The position numbers and the translations under genes were made by a program. From NCBI GenBank assembly GCA_905221605.1, contig CAJNDS010002548.1, positions 231,001 to 295,000 on the forward strand: a stretch of 64,000 bases of DNA, given 5' to 3'. This DNA comes from Symbiodinium natans. Lineage: Eukaryota > Sar > Dinophyceae > Suessiales > Symbiodiniaceae. The notes beneath the pieces were generated by a model that worked only from the letters and a program-made list of their open reading frames with translations, searched no databases and was not told the origin of the DNA. This document shows positions 17,982 through 28,900 of this stretch, one piece after another; within the stretch, counting starts at the first letter, position 1; each line of letters begins with the position of its first letter.

Positions 17982-20900
17982 ATGTCCGCAGAGGTTGCAG
18001 GTCAGGCTGAGGGCGTCACCCTCCTCGAAGCTATCGAGGGAGGAGACGTTCCCTATCCCGAGCGGATGAGCTACGTCGCTTGGCTTAAGTGGCGTAGGGA
18101 GACTGGCAGCCGTCCGTTGTCCAAGCGGGATGAGCAAGAGGCGGCTCTCTGGCGAAAAGTCATGAAGTTCCTCCATGACGCCGAAGACGAGGACGAGGAT
18201 GAGGAGGAAGAAGAAGAGGACTCCGAGCTAGTCCCTGAGGCCTTGGGCGCTGGAGGCGACAGTCCGCCGCGGGTGGACGTCAGCGCCGCGGCTAGGGAGC
18301 TGGCCATGGTCCCTACCGGTGCTGCCTATGTCCCTGCTACGGCACCAGGGTCCCGCCCGGCGGGACCGTCCGGTCCGCCGTCGACAGCAGGTTCAGTGCC
18401 AGGCACCGCAGAGGGCTTGCAGGCGGAGCTGCGCGCGATTTTCCGTCCAGACCAAGAACCGGTCGCGGACTACTTGACGCGCGTTTCGCGGATTGTCCTC
18501 GCGCTGAAAGCGCATGGAGTCACGGTGAGCTCCCGTGACCTTGACGCCTTAAGCACCAAAGCCACCCTCCTTGCGGATGAGTTCTCCAAGATAGGCGGGG
18601 ACTGGCATCCGACAAAGATGGTCCGTCGGCTGCGGACCAGATTCTCGGTCGCGGCTTTGCGCGGTGGCGAGGACCCCGAAGACGCAGAGGAGATTCAGCG
18701 CGAAATCCAATGCATCGGGGAGCTTATCCTCGCGCTAGGGGGAAAAGAAAGCTCGAGCCAAGAGAAGGTTTGGAGCTCCCCGTCCGATGTGCCAGTTGAA
18801 GCCGTGGGGCCGCGTTCCCCAGGGCTCCCACAGCCTGCGACTGCAAGTGGGTTGGGGGTAGGTTTGGACCGTGAAGGTTTGCGCACTGCCGAGGTTGCAG
18901 GTGGTCCTTCCGCGGCCCGTGACCTGGGCGCGACGGACGGCGATTCCCCTTTGCGCGCGAAGCTTGCGGCGCTGGAGATGGAGATAGAAGCCCTGAAGCG
19001 AGGTTCAGACGGCGGAGGTTCGCAGACCGGGTCCCAAAACCCGGCGGGCGATTTCGCCGCCGCACTCGCCGCCCAAACTGAAGCGCTGAAAGAAGCGTTA
19101 GCGCAGAGGGGCGGGCAAAGCTCCATAACGACGGTCAAAACTGACCTCACGTGGCCGACGCTGACCGACGACAAGTCGGACGCGCGAGACGTTGTCCTGT
19201 TCTACGAGGAGTTCGAGGACGTCTGCGCGCTGGCCAACAACTGTCGCGGTATGAGTGCGCGCGAGAAGCTGCTAGCGCTACGCGGGCGCTGCCGCGGCTC
19301 GCGCATGAAGACGTACACGAACGCCTACCGCGCAGCGTGGAAGTCGGGAGAGGTTCTCTCCGACCCACAGGCGGTGTACGACCGCATCAAGAACAAGCAC
19401 TTGATGTTCGGGGAATCGCGGGAGGAAAGAGAAGTCCGCGTGGATGGTGAGCATGCCTCCCTCGCTAAGGGCAAGCTCACAGGCCACCAATTCGAGCCTT
19501 TGTTTGAGGCATCGATCGCGGACCTTGAGGCGGTGGGTCTTGGGAAGACCCCACGAGAGTTGTATCTCTCGTACCTCCGCAAGATGCCCCCGTATCTCCA
19601 AAAGGAGATACGTAACGACAAGCGGTTGTGGCCCGGCGATCCCAAGGATGGCGGGCTGAGAGGGCCGCAGACTTGGGAGGAGAGCCACAAGGTCGTCTTG
19701 GAGTACGAACAGAGGGAAGCAGCTCACCGGGCTGTTTCCCACTCTGTGTACTCAACGACCGGCTCTCCGAGCGCGGACCCGTCGGTCGCGCTAGCCGAGG
19801 CTCAGAAGGAGATTAAGAGCCTCAAGGCCGCCGCCAAGGCTGCTGCGAAAGGAGCAGCTGCCGCGGCCAAAGCTGGCGCGGATCAGACGTTTGCCGCTGC
19901 GTCGAAGGGAGCTGGCAAAGGAGCGGACAAGAAGATCTGCTTCCACTTTCGCGACCACGGGAATTGCCCGAAAGGGGATGCCTGCCCGTACAGCCACGAC
20001 AAGGAGCTTCGCAGAAAAGCTCTCGCGGCCAAGAAGGGTGACCAAACCTTTGCCACTGCGAAAGGTAAGGGCAAGGGGAAGGGAGGTGGCAAGGCAAAGG
20101 CCAGCGCTAAGCCTAAGGCTGCGGCCAAAGGCGCGGCAAAGCCACCAGGCACTGTTTGCCCCTTTTTCTCCAAGAATGGGTCGTGCAAGAAAGGAGCCAG
20201 CTGCGACATGGTCCACAACCTGACGACCTCAGGAGGGACGCCGGCCTTGCCTGCCAACTGGGCCCCGCCCTCCGGTGCTTCCATGTCTAACCCCTTCGCC
20301 GCGTTCAGTGTCCAGATAGGCAGCTCAGGCGTCCAGGCAGGCGTCTCAGGAGCCGCAGGACGCGCCGCGGTGCAGCAGCACGCGCTTCCGTTGAGCAAGG
20401 GCGGGCGGGACAAGTTCGCCACCCTGGACGATCTGCCGAAGGACTGGTGGAGCCTGGCAGACAACGAGCCAGGAGGCTACCAGTACAGGACGGTAGTCCA
20501 GGTGCTCGACCGTAAGGTCGAGTGCATGCTCGACGGATGCGCCGGCGCAAACCACGTGACAGAGGAACTCGTGGTGGGCATGATGAACCGGGCAGCAGAG
20601 CTGGGGATCGGCACCGAAGATCCCGGCTTCCCGGTCGTGAGACTCGAAAAGTGGGTCCACCCCGAATACGTGCATGGCATTGCTTCGGGAGCCCCCGTTC
20701 CTCTGAAGGGGGCAGCAGTCTTGCGCGTCACGCTGCTGGAAGGCAGGACGGCGGACGACTGTCGCCCCAACACTGAAATTTTCGTGCGATGCAAAATCGC
20801 AGCCAGGGGGACGTCCGATTGGCACGGACTGATCCTCGGCGGCAGAGCGTTGGACTGCGCCGGAAGGATGGGCCTGGGTTTCAGGCCGGGTCCCGACTTT

Positions 20901-23900
20901 CACGTCCTCGACACGCTGGGAATCAGGATGCCCAGATGTGAGGATCACAGCAAGACCCGGAAGGACAGGGCCTACGCCTTTGAAGCGCGGTTGTCGAGCC
21001 TGGACGACGCGTCATGCACCGAGCCTGGGGGCGGAAGTCGGGAGCTCCTCCGCTACGACGGGGAAGAGCCGCTCGAGCTCTCGCCAGGAGACGGGGTGCT
21101 GGTGCCAGTCGTGCGGGAGTCAGGAGTCTCCGCAGAGGGATCCCTGTCCGAGGTAGTGCTTCCGGTTGAGTGCGGGGTTGAGGCTGTGCCAGGCCTTTGG
21201 CCCACAGGAGAGAGTAAAGGGTTTGTGTTGCTTGCAGCCCAAGAGTGTGATCACTCTCTCCAGCCGGGCGAGGTTGTTGCGGAAGTGCGTTCCGGCCTCG
21301 TTAGCACTGCGGCCTGTGGTTGTGGCGCGGTTGAGACGGTGTTCGAGTCGGAGCCGTCTCCGCAGGCATGTGCGGATTGTGGGGTCGCCGTTGCCTCGGT
21401 TGACCACGACCCGTGCTTTGCTTGCGGGTCCGCGTCCAGGGCCGCGGCAAGAAGCTTCCAAGGTTGTTCCTCGTGTGCGCGGTCCTTTGGGCGGCTGCGT
21501 ACCGGCGCCAGGATCGGTGTGTTATCGGTCCTTGCTGCGGTGACTGTTCTCGCTTCGGTGTGGAGCGGGAGCGGCCCGGTTGGGCGCCCTGTTGAGGAGC
21601 CTGGAGTGCTTACTTGTTTGGACCACCTTCCAAGCGTCGACAGCTGGTGGGAGGCGCCGGGTGGTTACGCGTCGGTGTGGGGTAGTCGCCCTGCGCAGAA
21701 GGACCTTGGGACTCTGGCGGTCGAGAAGGCGCCTTACGAAACGTGCTTGCTTCAGCGCGCAGGTGAGGCGTGGCGTCTTTGGGACACGAGGGATTTGCGT
21801 GTGGCGGAAAGCGTTGCGTGCAGCGATGAGGTTCCCGTCACCGAACGCCTCGCGGTCTTTAGGACGCGCAAGGGTCCACGCTGGGCTGGCTGGCGTGAGG
21901 GATCGGCCACGGCTGGAAGAGGCGCAAGCGACGCTGTGCGCCCAGCAGACGCGGTCGACACGGCGCGCTGCCCGAGCTATCATATCGTGGAGAGCTGGGA
22001 TATCGACAAGATGATCGAAGAGCCTCCAACGGACTACTATTATGAGAAGCTCGCGGCAGATATGCGCGCCCGGCACCCTAAGGCGTGCCCGCACCTCCTC
22101 GACCACCTCGTTTCCTTAGAGGGTTTCCTAGACAAGTCAATCTTGTTTGGGTTCTCCTTTGGAATCAGCAAGGCCGAAGTTTGTGTCTCCAAAGGCAAGC
22201 TCCTGGGACACAACATTGGGCGGGACGGGAGTTCGCCTGACGAAGAGCGTTGTCAGGCGGTGATTGACTTTCCCCCGCTCTGGGAGAAGCTTCACATTCA
22301 GCAATTTTTGGGTTGCGCAAACTGGTTGCGCGGCTACCTGCCTGTTGAGTATGGGCACGCAGCCAAGATTTTAGGGCAGTGGCAGAAGCCAGGCGCCGTC
22401 TTTCCTGAAGGCGGGCTGGGCTCAGCCGCCACCGAGGGTTGCAAAGCCTTTAAAGCGATTAAGCGCATGATGCAGAACCGCATCAATTTGGCTACCTTCG
22501 ATGAGGCCTCTGCTGCGGATGGGTCGTGTCCCCTTGAGCAGATCGCGGATGCGTCGGGCATCGCGGTAGGGGGCAGCGTCGTGCAGATGACGCGTGACTT
22601 GAGCCAGCTCAAAGTGCTTATGACGCACTCGAAGAGCTTGACCCCCGCGCAGCAGAACTGGCCGCCCTTGATACAGGAGGCGTTTGCCCAGCTCGAGGTA
22701 AAGCGGGCGACACGCCGCATGTTTGGCTCTATTCGGACTCTGTGTTGGACAGATCATGCCAACCTTACCCGAGCGCAAACGTCGGACATCGGAATGGATC
22801 CGAAACTCGTCCGGTGGGTTGCGGAAATCCTAATGGATGGGTCCGAAATAAGGAGCCTTAGCGGTCGCTCAGCGACGCTGGGTGACAGTTTTAGCCGCAA
22901 TCCCAAGGATCGGGATGCGCTCCTTGCGGCGAGGACGAAAGATCTCGAGGGCCTTTCAGGCCAACTCCGAGGTTTCGACCTGGACCAGTACCTCGGAGAG
23001 GGTACTGAGGGTGACGGACCCGTGCCCTGGGCGGTCGGCAACGACGCCGTCCCAGAGCCTGCGGGCCGTGTCCAGGCCGCGGCTGTGCCGATGTGCGTCG
23101 TCGCAGCCCTTCCGGTGCGCGTCATGGTTGTCTTTGACTACGCGCGTTGGAAAGAGCAGGACGCAGAGCTGACTGAGATCAGGCGCGTCTTCCAAGCGAG
23201 CCTCCCTGGAGTTTCTGTGGCAGTCAGGGGTTGTTGGGGTCCGTTTGAGGATACCGACGGGCTTGCCTCGCATTTCGATTGCGGGGCCGGCAGGCTCGCA
23301 GGGACCAAGAAGATCAAGCGGATCAGGGTCGACTTGCTTACTTCGTGTGCCAAGGTTCTTCGGGAAGCTTCGGGGTTTCGCCCGCAATTCCTCGTAGGAC
23401 TTGGGCAAGGCGGGCTTGTCACAGCCGTCCTTAGGTGGCCTTTGGTTGTTGAGCTCACGCTCCAAGCAAGGAACCTGCAGCGCAAAGAAGCCAGGGCTGT
23501 AGGAGAGGCTTGGGCAGGCATCAAGGCTATCTGGGCGGTGCGGCCACGCCTTTGGCGCACGCAGCAAGGCCACTTGGAAGTGGCCGAGGCTTGTCCGGAA
23601 CTCAAGAAGGATTTTCCGGAGCCTCCCCTGCGAGGTTTTGGGATCGTAGGGAAGCAGGCATTGGGGGCGGAAGTTCTGCGGTCCTTGAGGCTGGACGCGG
23701 TTCGTTCCATCGATGATGCCAGCATTAGAGGGATGCTGGACGAACCGTCACGACCCCTCTGGGACCATGAGGGTCTGTGCATCTGCGGCAAGCGGACCTA
23801 CCTGTTTTCTCGCTGCCCCGCCTGCATCGAGAAAGAGGCAGTCGATACCTCGGTAGAGATAGCCGAGCGGGAGGAGCCCGAACCTCCGCTTGAGGGCGAC

Positions 23901-25478
23901 CTTGAGGCCCATGAGGTAGGCCTAGAGGTCAACTCCGTCCTTGCAACTTTGGATAGGACAGGAGGTTTAGTTAGGGTTAGGTCCTCAACCATCCAGCAAT
24001 GGGCGGTAGGGTTCAGGACTACGCCCAAAGATGCTCCAGTTCCCACAGCATATGGCATGCTGAGTGGGAAGATATGGAAGAAGAGCCATTCCATGAAGCT
24101 CAGCCTCGGCTCCCAGCACAAGGATCTTTCCAAGTGGGGCGATGTGAAGCCTTACTGGGCCACATGGGTGGTTAGAGAAGATGGTGCTGTGGTGGCGGGG
24201 CACAACTGCTCGCCCCTGAATGTGGTTCAGGGCGACATCGTCGTGCGTTGGTCGTCAGAAGTGAACTGGCACGGCCACCGACATGTCGTGAATGAGCAGT
24301 GTGAAGTGCTCTGGAGGTCTAAGGGCAAAGAGGTTGCCTTAGACCCCTCCTTCGGCAAGCTGATAGCCCTTGTGGGTAGGGTTACTCAGGTCATTGGCTG
24401 GCGGGCAACCGGAGAAGCTTCGGATCCCCGCAGTTCTACCCGGCAGGCGTCAAGGGTCCTTGCTCAATTCTCTTCGTCCAACGAGGGCGTAGAAGGGCAT
24501 TGGACCGCGGGCGCTATCAGTCGCGGAAAGAATGCCAATGAGTGCAAGCTGAAGGGTAGAGTTTTGGCGTTTATGGGTGAAGAGCACAAGGGCCCTGCAG
24601 TGGTTCTAGAGCTCGTCAGCCATAGCCCCATCCTGTGCATTTGGGACCATTCCTCAACCAAGGTCAAGGTCGAGTTTGAGGGCGGTGTTCCGTCTTTGAG
24701 CCTGATCGCGGAGGAGGACGAAAATCGTCGTGAGCAGCTTGCGGTCGAGGCGAGGGACGCGGCGAACATTTCGGAGTTCCGGGTCACGGGATCCCTTCGT
24801 ACGGCGTGGTACGAGGGCCAGCGGTGCGATCCCTCATTGGCGGGCTCGATTCGCAAGCCAGAGCCGCCGATGGTGATCTCCGGAGACGGGTTGCTTGAGC
24901 GCGAGGTGACCCTCAGGACGGGTCAAACCGTCGTAGTCCCAGTGGTTCCCAATGGGGCTGCGGGCGCGAATGGAGTGACCTGGCGCCGCGCTTGCTACAA
25001 TTCAGTCCACTGCGGAGTCCTTGGGGCCCATAGGTCCGCTGAGGTTACCATCAAGCTGCTAGAGAGGGCAGTCTGGTGGCCCGACTTAGAGAAAGATGTG
25101 CGGACCTGGGTCGCCAAATGTCTCGCTTGCATTAAGGGCCGCTCTCGACCGACTAAGGTCGAGGCTCGTGCGGTCAAATGTGGCGCCGAGACATGCTGGC
25201 AGGAAGTCAGCGTGGACTGTGAAGGTCCGAACCGAGAGGACAGGGAGGGGCATAGGTACTCGCTTACGTACTTTGATTGCCTCAGTCATGCAGTCCTCCT
25301 CGAGCCGATGAGGTCTCTGACTCATGCTGAAGTCAGGAGGGCGTTCGTACGCTGTGTGCTTCGCAGCAGGACGATCCCGAGCCTCATCAGGTCGGATAGA
25401 GGGCCAGAGTTCAAGATGCGCTCATGGCAGAACTCAGCGCTATGCTTGGGACCGAGTGGCGGTTCAGCGCGCCCTTGA
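17982..25478 (+). CDS. Gag-PR-RT(thumb)-RNaseH-integrase polyprotein, copy 2 (frameshifted in integrase)
   Basis: The 2,498-aa frame starts MSAEVAGQ at 17982. It has the same layout as copy 1: acidic tract, Gag-like helices, two CCCH fingers (~19945-20010 and ~20154-20217), retropepsin-like domain with DGCA (~20500-20880), hydrophobic segment, RT thumb (~22080-22360), RNase H (~22430-22890), unassigned domain and integrase HHCC finger. It lacks five codons present in copy 1 (GVSTT-P region near 187). A 1-nt deletion near 25416, just after SDRGPEFK, destroys the integrase core before its catalytic Glu and gives a stop at 25478. Because the LTRs are identical, this may be an assembly error, or the element may have been mobilised in trans. 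Confidence 0.92.
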   Translation: MSAEVAGQAEGVTLLEAIEGGDVPYPERMSYVAWLKWRRETGSRPLSKRDEQEAALWRKVMKFLHDAEDEDEDEEEEEEDSELVPEALGAGGDSPPRVDVSAAARELAMVPTGAAYVPATAPGSRPAGPSGPPSTAGSVPGTAEGLQAELRAIFRPDQEPVADYLTRVSRIVLALKAHGVTVSSRDLDALSTKATLLADEFSKIGGDWHPTKMVRRLRTRFSVAALRGGEDPEDAEEIQREIQCIGELILALGGKESSSQEKVWSSPSDVPVEAVGPRSPGLPQPATASGLGVGLDREGLRTAEVAGGPSAARDLGATDGDSPLRAKLAALEMEIEALKRGSDGGGSQTGSQNPAGDFAAALAAQTEALKEALAQRGGQSSITTVKTDLTWPTLTDDKSDARDVVLFYEEFEDVCALANNCRGMSAREKLLALRGRCRGSRMKTYTNAYRAAWKSGEVLSDPQAVYDRIKNKHLMFGESREEREVRVDGEHASLAKGKLTGHQFEPLFEASIADLEAVGLGKTPRELYLSYLRKMPPYLQKEIRNDKRLWPGDPKDGGLRGPQTWEESHKVVLEYEQREAAHRAVSHSVYSTTGSPSADPSVALAEAQKEIKSLKAAAKAAAKGAAAAAKAGADQTFAAASKGAGKGADKKICFHFRDHGNCPKGDACPYSHDKELRRKALAAKKGDQTFATAKGKGKGKGGGKAKASAKPKAAAKGAAKPPGTVCPFFSKNGSCKKGASCDMVHNLTTSGGTPALPANWAPPSGASMSNPFAAFSVQIGSSGVQAGVSGAAGRAAVQQHALPLSKGGRDKFATLDDLPKDWWSLADNEPGGYQYRTVVQVLDRKVECMLDGCAGANHVTEELVVGMMNRAAELGIGTEDPGFPVVRLEKWVHPEYVHGIASGAPVPLKGAAVLRVTLLEGRTADDCRPNTEIFVRCKIAARGTSDWHGLILGGRALDCAGRMGLGFRPGPDFHVLDTLGIRMPRCEDHSKTRKDRAYAFEARLSSLDDASCTEPGGGSRELLRYDGEEPLELSPGDGVLVPVVRESGVSAEGSLSEVVLPVECGVEAVPGLWPTGESKGFVLLAAQECDHSLQPGEVVAEVRSGLVSTAACGCGAVETVFESEPSPQACADCGVAVASVDHDPCFACGSASRAAARSFQGCSSCARSFGRLRTGARIGVLSVLAAVTVLASVWSGSGPVGRPVEEPGVLTCLDHLPSVDSWWEAPGGYASVWGSRPAQKDLGTLAVEKAPYETCLLQRAGEAWRLWDTRDLRVAESVACSDEVPVTERLAVFRTRKGPRWAGWREGSATAGRGASDAVRPADAVDTARCPSYHIVESWDIDKMIEEPPTDYYYEKLAADMRARHPKACPHLLDHLVSLEGFLDKSILFGFSFGISKAEVCVSKGKLLGHNIGRDGSSPDEERCQAVIDFPPLWEKLHIQQFLGCANWLRGYLPVEYGHAAKILGQWQKPGAVFPEGGLGSAATEGCKAFKAIKRMMQNRINLATFDEASAADGSCPLEQIADASGIAVGGSVVQMTRDLSQLKVLMTHSKSLTPAQQNWPPLIQEAFAQLEVKRATRRMFGSIRTLCWTDHANLTRAQTSDIGMDPKLVRWVAEILMDGSEIRSLSGRSATLGDSFSRNPKDRDALLAARTKDLEGLSGQLRGFDLDQYLGEGTEGDGPVPWAVGNDAVPEPAGRVQAAAVPMCVVAALPVRVMVVFDYARWKEQDAELTEIRRVFQASLPGVSVAVRGCWGPFEDTDGLASHFDCGAGRLAGTKKIKRIRVDLLTSCAKVLREASGFRPQFLVGLGQGGLVTAVLRWPLVVELTLQARNLQRKEARAVGEAWAGIKAIWAVRPRLWRTQQGHLEVAEACPELKKDFPEPPLRGFGIVGKQALGAEVLRSLRLDAVRSIDDASIRGMLDEPSRPLWDHEGLCICGKRTYLFSRCPACIEKEAVDTSVEIAEREEPEPPLEGDLEAHEVGLEVNSVLATLDRTGGLVRVRSSTIQQWAVGFRTTPKDAPVPTAYGMLSGKIWKKSHSMKLSLGSQHKDLSKWGDVKPYWATWVVREDGAVVAGHNCSPLNVVQGDIVVRWSSEVNWHGHRHVVNEQCEVLWRSKGKEVALDPSFGKLIALVGRVTQVIGWRATGEASDPRSSTRQASRVLAQFSSSNEGVEGHWTAGAISRGKNANECKLKGRVLAFMGEEHKGPAVVLELVSHSPILCIWDHSSTKVKVEFEGGVPSLSLIAEEDENRREQLAVEARDAANISEFRVTGSLRTAWYEGQRCDPSLAGSIRKPEPPMVISGDGLLEREVTLRTGQTVVVPVVPNGAAGANGVTWRRACYNSVHCGVLGAHRSAEVTIKLLERAVWWPDLEKDVRTWVAKCLACIKGRSRPTKVEARAVKCGAETCWQEVSVDCEGPNREDREGHRYSLTYFDCLSHAVLLEPMRSLTHAEVRRAFVRCVLRSRTIPSLIRSDRGPEFKMRSWQNSALCLGPSGGSARP

Positions 25479-25933
25479 GGCCTTGTGAGTTGGGCGCAAA
25501 CGAGCGAGTCCACCAAGAAGTTCAAAAGGTGCTGGGGGCGGTCGTCAGGCAAGTCGGCGCCTCCCTTTCCGAAGCTTGGTCGGATTGGCTCGTGGTGGCG
25601 GAGTACGTCATAGATAACACTCCGGGACCCCACGGGTATACCCCGAGGGACCTAGAGCGGAGCTGGTCGCTCGCTCTACCACTTGAAAAGGACGTCCTGC
25701 GAGACGCCTTGCAGTTTGAACCCATCTCTGATTGGGCTCGGAGCCAGTTTAAGCAGTTCTCGGAACTAGCTGCTGCGGTCCGAGAGCACTGGACGCGGTC
25801 TTCAGAAGCGCGGGCGAAACTTGCAAATCGCCAAGGCGCACTGTGGACCTTAAGCCAGGCGACCGAGTGGTCTGGAACGCTCCGAGGGCCCGTTCAGAGG
25901 GGGCGGGGCGTGTGCCTTGGAAACCGGGTCTGA
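25424..25933 (+). pseudogene. Out-of-frame integrase C-terminal core, copy 2
   Basis: This segment sits between two single-nt deletions (near 25416 and 25832). It carries the catalytic Glu in ANERVHQ and the rest of the integrase core in a third frame, then becomes nonsense after about 25832. It is not an independent gene; copy 1 shows the same residues in frame with the domains on both sides. Confidence 0.88.
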
Positions 25934-28900
25934 CCGGCCCCTGGCGCGTGTTGGAAGTCAAGGGCCACAGGCTCACCTTGGAGCCCGTGTCGATGGAGTC
26001 GGGGGGTACTTCTTCCGCCCGGCGCGGCCCGATGGAGGCGCACGCAGAAGACTGCATTCTTGTTCCTGCGGATGCAGATGGCGCGGAATCCCGCGAGCCG
26101 GTCGTCTTTGAGGACGATGGAACCGGCGGGGACGGCTCGTCTCGCCCCAGCTTAGGGCAACAGGTTCAAGGCGACGCCAAGCAAGTGGAGTTCACGCTGA
26201 CCAGGCGCGGGAGGGACTTCGTCCTCCGCCTTGGTGACCGCATTGCCTATCGGGGTGTAGGTGGAGGCCCGAAGGTGTGCAGGTTAGGGCGGGTCACGCA
26301 GGTAGATGCTGCCCGTGCGCAGGTCGGCGTGCACCGCTATCTCCCCGACGCTAGCGGGGTTCGCGTCAAATGGCGGCTTGCATATATCGCCGAGGACGGA
26401 GCGCTCACGCTTTCAGAAGGGACCCGTCCGGCCCACGAAGCGGTTTCCGTTAAGGAAATCATTTCCAAGATCGACCTAAACCGCGACGGCGTGCTTGCTG
26501 CAGCCTCGGCCAGAAAGTTGGACAAGGGAGCGTATTCGTTGCAGGACAGGACGCTCGAGCGAGCGTCTCGTGCCGGCACGAGTGTGCTCTCGATCCGAGA
26601 GGCCCTCGCGGACCTCTTGGTCGCGGAACCCCGCGTGTTGCAGCCTCGGGCTTCCCCAGAGTCGGGTGCTGTCGAGAGTTGGTTCCGGCAGTATTTCCTT
26701 GGAGGGGTTGCCGATGTCGTAGAGGTTGCTTGGGGTGACGCGGTCGTCTCCGACGCGGCTAGGAGGCACGGGTACAGAGTTGTTCCCGCTTTTGTGCAAG
26801 GCAAGCAGGCCTACGGGATCACCTGGAACCTGGCCGCAGAAGAGCACTTAGAGGCCATTGGCGGCGCTGTTCTGCGCACAGAGCCGAAGGTGCTCGTGAT
26901 TGGGCTTGAGGGCAAGAATGTGCCCCGGGCTTTCCTCCAGCTAGTCGTCCGGTGTGCGCAGGAACGCACGCGCGCGGGCGCCCACGTCGCGCTGCATTTG
27001 CAGGCACAAAAAGGCGAGTGGGAACCCTGGCGGCTAGAGGAGTGGGGCGCCTTGTTTGGGACGCTCGCAGAGCCACGCTGGCCTTGGGCCTTCGTGCGGG
27101 CTGACATATGCCAGTTCGCGCGGGCCAGTGGCCGCGGCAACCTCGTTGAGAGCGGGGCCCTGTGGCTCGCCGATTTCAGCTTAGAATCGGTAGGTTTGAG
27201 GTGTAGTAGGCCGGATGCGTTAGGCGCAGTGCAGCACAAGCACGTTGAGCGCGCGCAAGCCGACTACAACCTCATAGGGGCGGCTTTCTGCGCCTCGCTC
27301 CAGGACCTTGGTCTGAGGGGCGCAGAAGAGCTGTGCACCGCTGCAGTTGAAAGCTTTCCAGCCACTGCGGGTGCAGATAGCGCCGCGGCTGCGCCACAGC
27401 CCTCTCCAGTCGTTCCCCTCCCGGACGTGCGCTCGGGCGAGGACCTCACGCCAGCAGAGCGTGCGGAGCTGGATAAGGAGGTGGATAAGTATGCCGCGGA
27501 GAAGGAAGCGTTTTGGCGGACCAAGGCGGACGCCAAGGACTGGGATTCCGTCCGGGCTGACCTTGAGGTCTATGCTCTTGCGGGCGAGAAGGTCGCGGAG
27601 GATCCTAGGCGCACCGAGGCCTATAGAGACCTCGTATGGTCGGGTTTGAAGATCGAGCCTGGACCAACCAGACCCGGGCTGACCGATGCTGATATCGCAG
27701 CCGTCAGGGAGGTCATACGGCGAAAGGCCGCTGGGTTCTGGGTGGAGGACACCACCAGGACCACGGTCAGGAAGTTCGCCCATGACTGCATCCCCACCGG
27801 GCCGCCGGTGTCCCAACCTCACAGTCTGAGGGGCGAGTCCGCGCAATGGGTCGACGACAAGCTTGAAGAAGAATGCAAGCGGGGTCAGTTGATCCGCGGC
27901 AGCTCGGCTTGGGGATCTGCGCCGTTTCCGACCAAGGAAATGCCCAGCTACAAGCGGCATAGGAAGCGACGCTTGGTGGTTGACTACCGCCGTGTGAATG
28001 CCCGAATTAAGCGCTCCACGTACTATTGTCGGCGGGGCAGCGATGTGCTCGCCGCCGCAGTAGGTTCGGTTTGGTATACCTTCGTGGATGCGGTTAGTGG
28101 GTTTAATCAGATTAGGAACACCAAGCGTGCTCGCGAGGTGTTGGCCATTGTGGCAAGATCAGGGAAATATCTCCCTGTCGGCCTCACCTTTGGCCCGATT
28201 AACGGCCCAGATGATTTCAACTTTGTGGTTGATAGGGCCTATGCCCCCGGCAGAGGTAGGCGCCTTAAGTATACTAAGGAGTGGATAGCCTACGTGGATG
28301 ATCTTACTGTTAGGACGGGTAGGGTCATTGATGGGCGGTTTTTCACTGATGCCCAAGCCGAGGGGGCGGTGCGCGAAGCGTGCGCCAAGGGGGCAGTCGC
28401 GGCTCCGCAGAGCGCGTCGTCTGCTCTTGAAGCCTTAGGCGTTCGCGGTGCGCACAACACCAAGCGCGCGAACCATGACGCGGCGCGCTCAGACCAGAAT
28501 CACCCCACGCGCGTTCTGATGCTCAGGATGTTGGGGCTGTTCGGGTGTTTCTGTGTTCAGGGCGGGTGTTTTTGGGGCGGGCCGTTTCCCAGGTCGCCGG
28601 TCTGCGGGCAGAAGGATTTTTCGTCGTTCGTCGCGTGCAGCTTCGTTCGTTTGTCCCGCAGCAAGCGTTTTGCAAGCAGGCCTAGAGGTTCGGTCCAAGG
28701 TCGAAGCAGAAGCCGTGGAAGCCTTAAAGCCCAGACCTTAAAGAAACTCCCCAAACCCCCGCCGCAGCGGTTCAAGTGTGTTGTAGAGCCTAGGGTAGGT
28801 AGTCCCTCCCCGCGTTCGTGCCTGTGCACTGCGCCCCGCTGCGGGTCGCGACCAGACCGCGCGGGAGCGACCAAACGGTCGCCCGGACCTTCGTGGTCAA

